From the NCBI GenBank assembly GCA_001247695.2, contig LGRX02033465.1, positions 28,549 through 92,548 of the forward strand: a stretch of 64,000 bases of DNA, read 5' to 3'. Positions 22,511 through 33,476 of this stretch are shown here, one piece after another (position 1 is the stretch's first letter; each line of letters opens with the position of its first letter). The position numbers and the translations under genes are program-made. Source of the DNA: Cymbomonas tetramitiformis. Lineage: Eukaryota > Chlorophyta > Pyramimonadophyceae > Pyramimonadales > Pyramimonadaceae. The notes below the pieces were generated by a model that was given only the letters and a program-made list of their open reading frames with translations, was not told the origin of the DNA and made no database searches.

Positions 22511-25500
22511 CTAACCGTATACTGTTTTCGCAGCTCCTGCTGACTGTGGCAGCAAAACTGCTTCAGCCGCCTGATGAGTGAGACCGCTGTCCCGTGCGGC
22601 GGCATCAAGCATCATGTCAATGGTTACTTCATCTAAGTTTTTAGATGCCTCGTCATCATCTGTTGAAACTGACTGTGTGGCACTACTACCTGCTCCATCA
22701 TCTTTGCACACTACATCAATGGTGTGCGCATCGTGCCTATTGTGGGTCCCGTTGTGTTGCTGGGACTCTTTTGATGTGTTTTGGTACTGACAACAATTTA
22801 TATGGCAGCTATAAGCCTCAGCAGCATTTGTGCGAAACTTGTCAACCATGTCTGCAACGGCGAGTGGCAGCTCAGGATTGCGCAGTGCCATATTTCCAGG
22901 GGTGCGGCGCACTGAAAAATAAGCAGACTCATCAAGGTGGTGCATTACATCCAGAAAGTCGATTCCATGCCGTCCGGGATGCAGCACACTCTGTGGATGG
23001 GTGACTGCACACTTATACGGGTTTGTTGACGGTTGCTCGGTTAAGCTTGCGCTCGCTATACACAAATCACAGTGATTCTGCAAACCGTTGGCTCCCCACA
23101 GCAGCCTCTGTCCCCGTATAGCTCCACTCTTGGTCATGACATACCTGCATGGCAATACACTCCATTCATTGACAGTAGCTAGGATAACTAAAGCAATAGT
23201 TAAAAACTTGCACGTTTCCTTAGAATTAACGTGAGAAAATTCACCTGTAACAGCTTTTATAGTTGATTGGTTGGCTCCTGGGTGACGTATATAATAGTGT
23301 ATAAGCACATAGATATACATTAATGAATCATATATGCATATACACCTGCCTACTGTCGCGTCACGCACCGGAACACAACACGCAAAACAGGGGCATTTAC
23401 TAAGTAGGCCGTGCTGGCAAACTTCAGGACATTATCAATCACCGTGGGAAGAATAAATTCATATCAGCAACACACCATATAGTGCAAGACAGTAGTAGGT
23501 ATTATAACTATATATGAACACACACACACACGCTCCCCTATATATTCTATACATACCCTGTCGCGCCGCGCCTGGGAATTCAACGAGTAACACAGGGGCA
23601 CCTTCTTAGTAGGCCCTGCAAGACTTTGGGCGTTAGTGTACCTTGGTATTCGCAAGTTCTGAACATATCAGATTTACATGTTATATCATAAATATATTTG
23701 CATTGACGTGGTGTGCTTTTAGTACACAGAGGAAATGTGGCTCAAAGGCTCTTAGAGGTTTTCCCACTTGTCACTTTTGTGGGATTAATTCGGACACTGC
23801 CCTGCCCTATATAGCGAGTTAATGCCACAATTTTCTTCCTCCCGCGGTGGCTGATACCGTCATGAAGGCTTTCAGTGCCTGCTTGTATAGTAGGTGCCCA
23901 TGTTTGGCGCCTGGTGTTCCCGTGTGTGACGCCAAAGGGTGTACATATAACATATATATGCAATGACTTTATTGGATGAATAGACTGTTGCCCCTGGTTG
24001 AAAATAAGATGAATATTTAAACAGAGTTAAACGTTGCGTTCCCGTGAGTGGCGTGGCAGGGTGTATATTTAAACAGTGTTAATGTATCCATATTGCAATG
24101 CAATATATACTATGAAATCTAGATATCTAATCTAATAATAAACTTCATAATAAACTTCACCTCTTATTGATTCAGTTACCCTCACTTATCATCAGTGTGT
24201 TTGGCATGTTGGCTGCTGAAAAGAATCAGGCTGATCAATCACCACAGAGTGGTACACCTTACTTTGAGCATGTAAAAAATAATGGCATAAAACGTTGATG
24301 CCCGCAATAACCTCACAGCAGCAGCACATATGTGCGGCCACATCTCACAAAGCCTCCTATAGTTGAGAACACAAACACCAACTACTTGTTTCCACAACAT
24401 TTAAACAACAATCCTGGCTCACCGCGTGTACCAAAAACACATATCACTGTTTCCACAACAACGATATTGAGAAATGAAATATTTTCAGACTGACTAGCTC
24501 ATCTCGGGAAAGCCTGACAATAGTACACTTACACAACTCCAAAATGAAGCAACAAGCATATTGTCAGATGACCACGCTTTTCTTAAATGAAACAAGCAAA
24601 CAACATGCACATAAAATGCATGAAGTGATAGCAGAACACATGTTATTATGTATATAGTATATGCATGCACGTAATTGATTCCGCCTGCATAATTGCATGA
24701 TGTGTTACACCGACGATGCAAACATAAGTGAATGCATTTCTCCTCACCCAAATAGTCCGCCAAACCACTTGATTTCCCATAGGCACTCGGCAAAATGGCT
24801 GTAAAGATCAGCGAGTCGCTTGCCGCCAACATTATGCAGACATTTGCTGTTCCATGACACCATAGCACTGCAGCCGAGCAGTATCATATCCAGCTCTTCC
24901 AGCGTACGCGGCTTACGCAGTATTTCTTCCAGATTTTCGATGAACTCTCCTGCACGCACAATTAGGCTCATATGTATGTGACACATCAAGACTGGCTCTC
25001 AATGACACATATGGATGGAAACGTTTGGAATGTATCTGTATGTATGTTAGGGTTGCGACAACAGTTCTTCGGTTTGCAATTGCTGCATGGTAGCATGCGG
25101 TTGGTGTAATGGATTTGAAAATCTGATTAGGTGTTGATGATATATATACAGTTTGTCGATACACCATTCATACATATGTTCATATAACATATACACCAGT
25201 CATCATCAATTTATGAATGTGAAAATGCGGACTATGCACACACACACACACATCCACCCGAAAGGTTGGCAGTACATGTATTGGGTCGTGGTGGATCTCA
25301 AAAAAGATAATCTAACGATTGTACAAAGACATTCATTTCACAAACAAGCAGGTTCATAACAGCGGTTTGGATATATAACTGCACACTACCAAGACATAAT
25401 CAAATGAGCATAAGTTGATACATGACCTCGAAATTACTTGAAGTGTCATGCAATGCAATCCACAATTGAAAGCACACTAATACTGCAGTGTTAAGAACCC

Positions 25501-25899
25501 AAACTCGCCCCCAGCCCACACCCCGCCCGCCCTCCCACCCGACTTTTTTCCCAAACCGACTCTTGCAAATGCCATTCTTATTTCGCTAAGGGCCCTGTGC
25601 AAACCACACTATGATGCATATGGCACTGTGTTGTGGATAACATGCGGCATCCGATAGCATGTCACTGCGGGTGCACCGCGCATGCATGCACATATATTAT
25701 ACCTACTTTCACATACGCACAATTGTTTGTCAAGAGCTCATCACAATGTTGCACTGACGATATGAGATGATTTCAATATATATATATATTCTGAATACAC
25801 CTTGTTGTGCAGCGATCGGATATATATATATATTACGATATAACACCACCTATGAGATAATTTCGACATATATACATTCTGAATACACCTTGTTGTGCA

Positions 25900-25932
<33 letters not shown>

Positions 25933-27895
25933 TGTAATCATTATATATATATATATATATATGCACAACAAGGTGTATTCAGAATATACGAGCTCCCTAT
26001 CAAAAAGAATCGTGACACCATTTTGTTTCTCAATTTACGTGCAGTACATCGCCGAATCGGAACCCACGAGCATGGCAGTTCGATTCCACGCCTATTAATA
26101 TATATATATATATATAGTGATATATGTTGCAGCTCAGTCGACCGATTTCTCATCGAGATATCAATATTCCCAATCGCTACCCGAGATGAAAAACAGTGAA
26201 ATCCGGTTAGAGTTCAGTAACACCACTGTATTTACAAAAAAATGCATTTTTTAGAATTGCACCTATTGTGTCATGTTTTCTACGCCGACATGCAAATGCA
26301 CATGATATATGTGTTGTATGACCACACCGTATGTCTTTATGACATGTGTGGAGCCATGATTCATATGTATATATCGAAAATTGTGGAATGCGAGCATGGA
26401 ATACGAGCACTGAACTCTAACCGGATTTCACTGTTTTTCATCTCGGGTAGCGAGCGGGAATATCGATATCTCGATGAGAAATCGGTCGACGGAGCTGCAA
26501 CCTATATCACCATATACATTTTGATAGGCGCGGAATCGAACTGTCATACTCGTGGGTCCTGATTCGGCGATTTGCGGCACGTAAATTGCAAAACAACGTG
26601 GTGTCACGATTGTTTTTATAGGGAGCTCGTATATATATATAGAGAGAGGTGTATTCGGAATATATATATATATATTACTACATCATACAATACCATGTGA
26701 TCCGTGTTATAAAATAATGATAGTAATGTATGCTTAGCCGTTATAGTGGCAACCCGCGGATGCATGTATATATCTATTTATTATATACACCCTGTCGTGC
26801 CGCGCACGGGAACACAACGCACAAAATACGAGCACAAAAATGGGCCCTGATATGTATGCATATCAATATTTATATATATATATATAATATTTCGAGGCAT
26901 GAAAATCACATAGTAATCACATACAGTACCGTGACGAGCGACAACGCTCGCAACGCGGCCAAGCACACTCAAGCACACACACACACACACCGTTGTAATG
27001 CCACACGGCGACAGTAGACACAGGCCCTAATTATGCATACATACTGACACGGACACTGAGACAAACATGTACACACACACTCACGCGCACGTACGAGCGC
27101 ACGCACCGCACACGATGCACGTACGATGGACACACACACACACACACACATACCGGCACTTACTGACACGCGCGCGCACGCACGTATGCGCGCACATGTG
27201 GCGATCACTTGTCGCAATGCTATGAACAAAGAGGTGCGCGCACGCTCGTAACTTGCAGAGAAATATCAGACACATGAACATATGAGAAACACGGCATACA
27301 TATGGTTGCACTGCTGATGCACTCGCGTCCTTATCCAAACGATGTGGCAGAATGATGCACGCCTGATTCAATGCATACTGCTGAAAACATCTTCAAAATA
27401 CTACACATCTTATAAGCCCCACTTACCTTCTCTGATGGTGACATCGTCTTCTAGAACAACTGCAATACGGTCCGATGAGTGATGATACGATGCCACAACT
27501 TCATCCCACACTTTTCCATGTGATAAGGCACACCCTATCACTCCGGCGCCTAACAATCCCGATCCAGTTTTTATGTCCTTGATCGTAAGGTCGCAAAATC
27601 GATGACTGATAACACTGCGCTCAGCAAGAGTGCGAATGTCCGCCTCTGTGAAGGACGTGGTATCTACGGCGTTGAAAGGTATGACGTTGATTTCCCGCAT
27701 GCATTCTGAAGCAGAGGTGTCAAGCTGTGCTAGCTGATTAAGCAGTTTCTGATGCATGACCGCACGTGAGGGCATACATATTACGTACACATCAACTGCA
27801 ATTCGCCTTATTGAATCCACACAGTCGTGACTGTCATCAGCGCGCAAATGCTCGAACATATTTGAATGACGAAATTTGATGTCCCTGCTGTTCAT
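22511..27895 (-). CDS. Family-25 glycosyltransferase, three exons
   Basis: Three minus-strand exons join in frame: 27895-27427 (donor GTAAGT), 24949-24748 (acceptor GTGCAG, donor GTGAGG) and 23144-22511 (acceptor ATGCAG), giving about 435 residues. Family-25 hallmarks are VDVYVICMPSRAV near residue 35, GCALSHGKVWDEVVAS, the metal-binding VVLEDDV, then ELDMILLGCSA in exon 2 and YVMTKSGAIRGQRLL in exon 3. GT25 enzymes move galactose or other sugars to lipopolysaccharide or, in eukaryotes, hydroxylysine. No signal peptide is visible, so an upstream exon may be missing. The acidic C-terminal tail (DDGAGSSATQSVSTDDDEA) is not part of the fold. It is the clearest ordinary host gene in the window. 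Exon joins are inferred from frame and splice consensus. Confidence 0.8.
23145..24747. other. Intron 2 of the glycosyltransferase gene
   Basis: Non-coding. Two diverged copies of a repeat with CCCTGTCGCGCC..GGGAA..ACACAGGGGCA lie at about 23345-23430 and 23555-23625, and a related block recurs in intron 1 near 26785. The rest is AT-rich with CA and TA runs. Confidence 0.6.
24950..27426. other. Intron 1 of the glycosyltransferase gene, microsatellite-rich
   Basis: Non-coding. It contains (TA)n tracts at about 25904-25965 and 26636-26680, (CA)n tracts near 26975 and 27130, three repeats of a TTCTGAATACACCTTGTTGTGC block in 25780-25990 (one inverted), and a ~650-bp foldback element at 25985-26640. 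Confidence 0.7.
25985..26640. repeat. Foldback (long inverted-repeat) element
   Basis: A left arm of about 230 bp (25985-26215, from ACGAGCTCCCTAT to CACTGTTT..GAGTTCAGT in reverse order) is mirrored by a right arm at 26408-26640 with perhaps 10-15% mismatch, around a ~190-bp loop. Both outer ends sit in (TA)n tracts. No coding sequence. It is probably a non-autonomous foldback or MITE-type insertion into a TA microsatellite. Confidence 0.75.
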
Positions 27896-28032
27896 GCTTT
27901 CGTACAGTCAGAGACGCAGCTCCAGTAGCACACACCCGCACGCTTCAATCATGCACGGTTAAATTCACATTCTATGCGAAATCGCGACGAATCAAGCAAA
28001 CCGGTAACCATGTGTGTGTGTGTGTGCGTGCG

Positions 28033-28949
28033 TGCGTGACAACACAGCAGCAACCAGACTCTCCTTTGCGAGAGGTAGTCTTCAAGGATGTCCACGACTC
28101 CACCACTGCAGGTCACACTGGCCGGGAGAAGACGCTGGAAAGAGTTCTACGCAGGTTCTGGTGGAAAAATGCCTCCGAAGACGTGGCAGGATGGGTGGCC
28201 TCATGTCCTACGTGTCAAGCGGTTCGTCCCCGGGCATCCTACCCCGATGGATTGTTGAATCCGCACGCTATTCCTCAACGTAACTGGCAAGATGTGAGCG
28301 TAGACTTCGTTACAGGGTTGCCGCTCACCGCCCAGGGGAATGACGCCTTCGTCACCTTTACGTGCAAGCTGAGCAAAATGGTACACCTTGTGCCCATGAA
28401 TTTTGGGGACAGCTCTGCGCAGACGGTGGCCCGCATCTACTTCGACGTGGTCTGGAGGCAGCATGGAGCCCCCATGAAGATTGTATGTGACCGTGACCCC
28501 AGGTTCCAAGACTCGTTCTGGCGTGAGCTAATGAGACTTATGGGGGTGCGGGTGGCTTCTACCACTCCGTACAACCCTCGTTCAGACGGGCAGGCGGAAC
28601 ACACCAACAGGGTGGTCGAGGACATGTTGCGCTCGTTCGTGGGTGCCAATCCGGATGACTGGGACCTCTACATGACAAACATGGAGTTTGCTATCAACGA
28701 CTCGCGCAGTGACGTCACAGGATTCACTCCCTTTGAGCTATGCTACGGGGTGTCTCCGATGTCTCAGCTGGACCTGTTCCTGGAGGCTGCGACTCTCCCT
28801 GGCTCTGCGCGACGAAAAGGGGGGTGGGCACCGCCCATGAGATGGCTGTGAAGTTTTCGTCGCAGTTGCGGGACGCGCGTGGCCGCCTTGAGTTGGCTCA
28901 GCAGCGCCAGCGGGAGCAGTTCGACCGGCGTCACACGCAGCATATATAG
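28033..28949 (+). pseudogene. Ty3/gypsy integrase, 5'-truncated and frameshifted
   Basis: The frame begins right after a TG/CG dinucleotide run, showing truncation. It has the HHCC zinc finger (DVHDSTTAGHTG...CPTCQ) and an integrase core whose catalytic triad follows the D,D35E rule: Asp in VDFVTGLP (28303-28305), Asp in CDRDPRF (28489-28491) and Glu in GQAEHTNR (28597-28599). NPRSDGQAE is the usual Ty3 signature. A frameshift near 28800 moves the reading into the frame that ends at 28949 (ELAQQRQREQFDRRHTQH). Integrase inserts the cDNA copy. Protease and RT, which should lie upstream, are absent. Confidence 0.9.
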
Positions 28950-28954
28950 GTACG

Positions 28955-30134
28955 CAGTGGGGGATCTGGTATGGATCGAGGCTCGTCACCTGACGGAGAA
29001 GGTGATGGACCGTGCGATGTGCCGGAAGCTCGGCAAGCGTTGGCACGGACCTGTAACTGTCGTGGAGTGCTTCTACAGCGATTTGCAGGCGGAGCTGGCG
29101 GAGGCGGACCGCGGGGCACCGGTGGCTTATCGGTTGGCTCTACCACCGCATTGGCGCATTCACGACGTGTTTGCACAGCACCGCCTGAAGCCATACGTTT
29201 CCGGCATGGATGAGTTTGCATCTCGAGCACAACTGCCTGTACCTGACCCGGTAATGGTAGATGGGCAAGCGGAAGCTCACGTGGACAAAATTCTGGCGTA
29301 TCGTGTACGCATGGTCAAGGGTAAATCAGTGGAGGAATGGAAGGTACGCTGGACGGGCTACTCGGCAGCTCACGACCAGTGGCGCTCCAGAGACAAGATG
29401 GACAGAGGCGGGGAGAATCAGCAGCTCAAGGAGTTCGAGGCACGGCGGTTGGGCATGCAGGCGGACATGCTGAAGTCCGTTGAGCATGGCCGACGTCAAC
29501 GTCAACAGCGACAGCCCGTTCACCTTGGTGTCACTTTATCCCAGCTAATGGAACATCAATGTGACGTCCCGGAAGTGGATTCTCCACCGGAAGACTTCTG
29601 TCTGCCGTGGGAGCGGGTGGAAATCTTGGAGAACGGAGAGCTAGTGGTGATCACCGACCTTGAAGAGCGAAAGACCCGGCCAGTGAGAATCTTGGTGTTG
29701 TTCAGCGGAACCGGATCGGTGGAAAGAGAGTTTGCAAAGTGCTTTCCGTCTGCCTCGGTGGTTACGCTCGACAACGACCCACGATGGCAACCCGACCATC
29801 TCGCATCAATGGAGGACTGGGACCCCACTCAGTACCCACCGGGATTCTTTGATGTCATCTGGGCCAGCCCTCCATGTACCCAGTACAGTCAGGCGCGCAC
29901 TACGGGAGGACCTCCTGATCTGGAAGGAGCAGACAAGAGTGTGAAATGCACCCTGGATGCTATTGAGTACCTGAAGCCCAAGCACTGGTTTCTTGAAAAT
30001 CCTGAAGGAAGATACCCGAATGCACTGCGGTTGCGGTCAGTGGTTCGTGAACTGCCACAGCCTCTTTTTTGCACCTACTGTAAGTATGGGGAGCGATATC
30101 GTAAACCAACGTGTATCTGGACTAGCTCACCTCC
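28955..30134 (+). CDS. Ty3/gypsy integrase C-terminus, chromodomain and C5 cytosine DNA methyltransferase
   Basis: One open frame encodes the integrase tail (YAVGDLVWIEARHL, GPY/F-like RWHGPVTVVE), a chromodomain (VDKILAYRVRMVKGK..EWKVRWTGYSAAHDQW, about 29280-29390), a linker, and a C5-MTase core. The MTase shows motif I VLFSGTGSVEREF, motif IV ASPPCTQYS with the catalytic Cys, motif VI ENPEGR, and a YRKPTCIWT block that matches the usual motif VIII region. C5-MTases methylate cytosine via a covalent Cys adduct. The domain stops at about 30130 where RT sequence begins, so motifs IX-X are missing and it is probably inactive. MTases in this position are known from Ty3 elements of some algae. 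Confidence 0.85.
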
Positions 30135-31090
30135 TATGAATGGTTGGTGATGCCCCAGGGCCTGCAGAACTCTCCCTCTCAATATCAACGGCGAATGCAG
30201 CGTGCACTCGGTCATCTCCCCTTTGTGCGAATTTTCATCGACGATGTGGTCGTCTTCTCGCGCACGGTGGAGGAACACTACGACCACGTACGTCAGTTCT
30301 TGGACACTTGTCGAGAAAAGGGGGTATATTTGAAGGCGTCCAAGGCGCAGATGTTGAAGGAGTCTCTACGGTTCCTGGGCCACACTCTCTCCGCCGAAGG
30401 ATGCCAACCTCAGCATGACAAGGTGTCCTCCATCAAGGACTGGCTGGCCGAAGCTGGAGACGGTAACCCACGTCAGACAGTTCCTTGGGCTAGCAGGGTA
30501 CTACCGCCGGTTCGTGCACCGGTTCTCGGAGATTGCCCAACCCTTGACCTCGCTCACCAAGACCGACGTACCGTGGCAATGGGGAGAACTCCAGCAATAA
30601 TGGGCCTTCGACGAGTTGAAGACCGCACTCTCCTCAGCCCCTGTATTGGCATTGCCTGACATGAAGGCAGCCGCGGATGGGTCAGCGCCGTTTTTGGTAC
30701 AAACGGATGCAAGTGGAGTTGCTTTGGGGGGCGTACTCATGCAAGATACTGGTGACGGTATGAGGGTGATAGCCTACGACAGTCGGCAGTTTTCTGCGGC
30801 GGAACAGAATTACCACACCGGCGAAAGGGAGCTCTGCGCGTTGCACCATTGCACCACCGTCACCTGGAGGCACTACCTGTTCTCCTCCGACTTCCGGTTA
30901 CAAGGTGACCATCGCCCCCTGGAATGGCTAATGTCCCCGGGACGAGAGCTTACAGTAGCCGACGGCAGGCACGTTGGTACATGGACCTGGTGGAAGTTGG
31001 TGTCCCACGAATGGAATACGTCAAAGGAGCTCTTCTTCTGGTCCCCGATGCGCCGTATCTCGCCGACCTGACTACGTGGCAAAGGACCCG
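30135..31090 (+). pseudogene. Ty3/gypsy RT (3' half) and RNase H, broken
   Basis: Directly after the truncated methyltransferase the sequence resumes as the middle of an RT: YEWLVMPQGLQNSPSQY, catalytic FVRIFIDDVVVFS, and FLGHTLSAEG. A frameshift near 30450 leads into VRQFLGLAGYYRRFVHRF, a TAA at about 30598 interrupts, and an RNase H follows (QTDASGVALGGVL, ERELCALHH, GDHRPLEWLM). Another frameshift near 30960 leads to the MEYVKGALLLVPDA block. In an intact Ty3 element RT and RNase H precede integrase, so this is either a second copy in tandem or a rearrangement. Confidence 0.9.
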
Positions 31091-31340
31091 CGAGAAGGGC
31101 TCAAGGAGACCGGCGTCGTAGACAAGGAGACGGACCTCCCCAAGGACCCACTCTCCGTGCTGGATGCCGACGAGATCTTTGAAGACCACCCGCCAACCCC
31201 TGTACCAGGATGGGTGGCCACCATGGAATCATGGATGGATGGCGTGGAGACACTTCAGGTGGCGGAGCGGGCCCTGGAGAGCCTGCTCCAGGCTGGTAGC
31301 GCGCCCTGTCGCGCAACCGGCTCGGCTGAGCATGCTGCCA
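31080..31340 (+). pseudogene. Tether between RNase H and integrase of the Ty3 fragment
   Basis: The frame after RNase H (RRPDYVAKDPREGLKETG, LPKDPLSVLDADEIFEDH, GWVATMESWMDGVETLQV) resembles the low-complexity tether that follows RNase H in Ty3 polyproteins. It leads without a break into the minisatellite. No further integrase follows. Confidence 0.5.
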
Positions 31341-31626
31341 GCTCAGTGGGGCATGCAGCGGGGCATGCGCCGGGGCATACGGGGCATGCGGGGCATGCAA
31401 CACAGCCGGCTGAGCATGTAACCAGCTCAGCGGGGGCATGCAGTGGGGCATGCGGGGCATGCGGGGCATGCGGGGCATGCGGGGCATGCAACATGGCCGG
31501 CTGAGCATGCAACCAGCTCAGTGGGGCATGCAGTGGGGCATGCCCATGCGGGGCATGCGGGGCATGCGGGGCATGCGGGGCATGCAACGTGCCAGCCTGA
31601 GCATGCAACTAGCTCGCCTAAGCATG
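31340..31626. repeat. GGGGCATGC minisatellite
   Basis: Roughly 18 units of the 9-mer GGGGCATGC, mixed with a longer higher-order unit (CTGAGCATGCAACCAGCTCA) that recurs four times. Because the unit is 9 bp, all six frames remain open over long stretches (Gly-His-Ala, Ala-Cys-Gly), which creates several false reading frames. Confidence 0.95.
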
Positions 31627-31871
31627 CACCCGCTGGAGAGGAACTAATGCTGCGAGCTCCCACCGACTACTTCACTGATTTGTCCGAATCTGGAAAGCGC
31701 CGGCAGGAAGCGAGCACCCCGGGATCCGATCCAGTGTTGCGCCGTAGTACACGGCTGCGACAAACCACTGCTACGACGATTCCTTCCACCAAGCCGAAAA
31801 CCTCGACACCGCCTGCTACGGATTTCCGAGGTTCTAAGCAGCCAGCTCAGCCGTCTGGTCGAGCCATTTAG
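31627..31871 (+). pseudogene. Basic C-terminal coding remnant after the minisatellite
   Basis: An open frame with SGKRRQEASTPGSDPVLRRS and PKTSTPPATDF runs to a stop at 31871. Basic, Ser/Thr/Pro-rich, with no recognised domain. Its codon composition and position suggest that it belonged to the Ty3 fragment, but this is a guess. Confidence 0.3.
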
Positions 31872-32149
31872 GTTATCTGTGTACCGTGTCTGAGTATCTG
31901 TGGCTTGTGTTATGTTACCTGCTCTTTACCAGTTATCCGCATATGGTTTTTGTGTAGTTTGAGTTAAGTTAACGGAGAGCCGTGTTAAGTTGTCCAGTTG
32001 CAGCATTGATATTTGATACATATATTGTGTTAAGTTAACGAACGGCATCGGGTAAGTTATACGGACTTTATGGTAACGGTTTCCAGTGCTTGCATTGCCG
32101 TATCGGTTAGGGCAAAAAGTGGGACTGACTATATTGTATGTTGCTTTAA
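31872..32149. other. Non-coding, with TTAAGTTA-rich sequence
   Basis: No gene. The block GATACATATATTGTGTTAAG near 32015 is also found near 21346 and 22313 in the duplicated region, indicating a dispersed repeat, possibly part of an LTR or an untranslated region. Confidence 0.4.
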
Positions 32150-32980
32150 CCCCTAAACTGCGGAGGGAATTTTTTACCAAAAACGGTTCTTTTGCAAATT
32201 CACTTTTATCATCGTGCATCTCGACGTGTCACGTGTGCACAATAGCATTTACCATTCGATACCCATACACAAACATTTTGGGCCATCACACATACGTAAT
32301 TTCGGAATATATATCGATATATCGAGAATATACAAGCAAAAATATCGGGTTTTTGGAGATCATGTTTCCGGGAAATGCTCTCTCACGACCACAACTTCGA
32401 GTGTTGGATTTGCCCACGTCCATCAAACTACGAGGTTTATGCATGGTTTCAGATATACAACGAGTTTGGGGGGTAAATGTCACTTATATATCGAAATACG
32501 TAGCAATATAGGTGAAAAAAACACCAAAAAACAAAACAAAAAACATTAGATTTTCAATGTTTTCCATACGTAAGGCCAGATTTGGTGTTTTTTGGGGAAA
32601 AGCTGTGTAGAAAGTCGGTGTATGCTCCACGTGAGATGCGTTGCGGTTTGATATGACAATATACAATAAAACATTTCACACACGTGGCCAATAAAGCATG
32701 TAGCACGATTTTACGCGTTTTAAAAGCGATTTCTTCGATTTCACGTCACACGAGAATGGCAAACTTTGAGGTTTCGCGGACGTGAGAAATGCTTCTAAGT
32801 GAGATATATATCATTGATATATGGGTAAAGTAAGTCGATACATTTTAGGAATACATGTTCAGGTAGACGTATATAACCTAGGTAAGTGATTCCGACCACT
32901 GTCCTTGACACAAGTGGCCGAGGAATGAATTTGGAAGTAAGTCCGTTGATGAGCTAGCTCATCACATAGCAGTTTAGGGG
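32150..32980. mobile_element. piggyBac-like MITE, 831 bp, TTAA target duplication
   Basis: The insert is flanked by TTAA at 32146-32149 and 32981-32984 and begins CCCCTAAACTGC; the other end reverse-complemented also begins CCCCTAAACTGC. A palindrome TGATGAGCTAGCTCATCA lies about 16 bp inside the right end, at the same position as in the MITE at 383-921, though the sequence differs. No coding capacity. Confidence 0.88.
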
Positions 32981-33476
32981 TTAACCGACTGTTTATTGTA
33001 GTTGTCACAAGTGTAGTTAATGCTCTCGATATGTTTTGTCAGACTATCATACTGAAGGATATAGTTGTCATAAAAACAGTTTAAGTTAGCAGACAGTTCA
33101 GTGTGTTGCACACCTATGTGTGTATGAATAACAGACTGCCGTGTTATGTTATCTTGCTGCCCACTACTGCTGACATATATTACCACATAGTAAGCGGGTT
33201 CAGAGAAGTAAACAGGGCTAAGCGGTTTCACAGATTTAGCAGGGTGAACAGTGTACATGCTCATAAGAAGGGACACAGAAAGGAATTCGAGTATTGAGAC
33301 AGCTTTAATGGTATGTGAAAACAACTTTACCATATCAAGGTGTGTCGGGGTCTATCACCTGTAAAAAGGATGGTGCTAAAAAAACCAGGATCCAGACCGA
33401 TTGAGAAAGTGCTGCGGCTGTCAGCTGGAGCAGTGAGAAGGCTTCTGAAGAGGTGTTGAAGGCAGTCACTGTTATT
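32981..33476. other. Non-coding spacer
   Basis: Continuation of the sequence interrupted by the MITE. It includes an AAGTTAGCAGACAGTTCAG stretch similar in style to 31960-32100. No gene is supported. Confidence 0.3.

Noticed and set aside
25741..26990. Frames with Tyr-Ile-Tyr-Ile runs
   Set aside because: Translations of (TA)n and (CA)n microsatellites inside an intron.
31101..31663. Several long frames across the minisatellite on both strands
   Set aside because: A 9-bp repeat without stops keeps all frames open; they are not independent genes.
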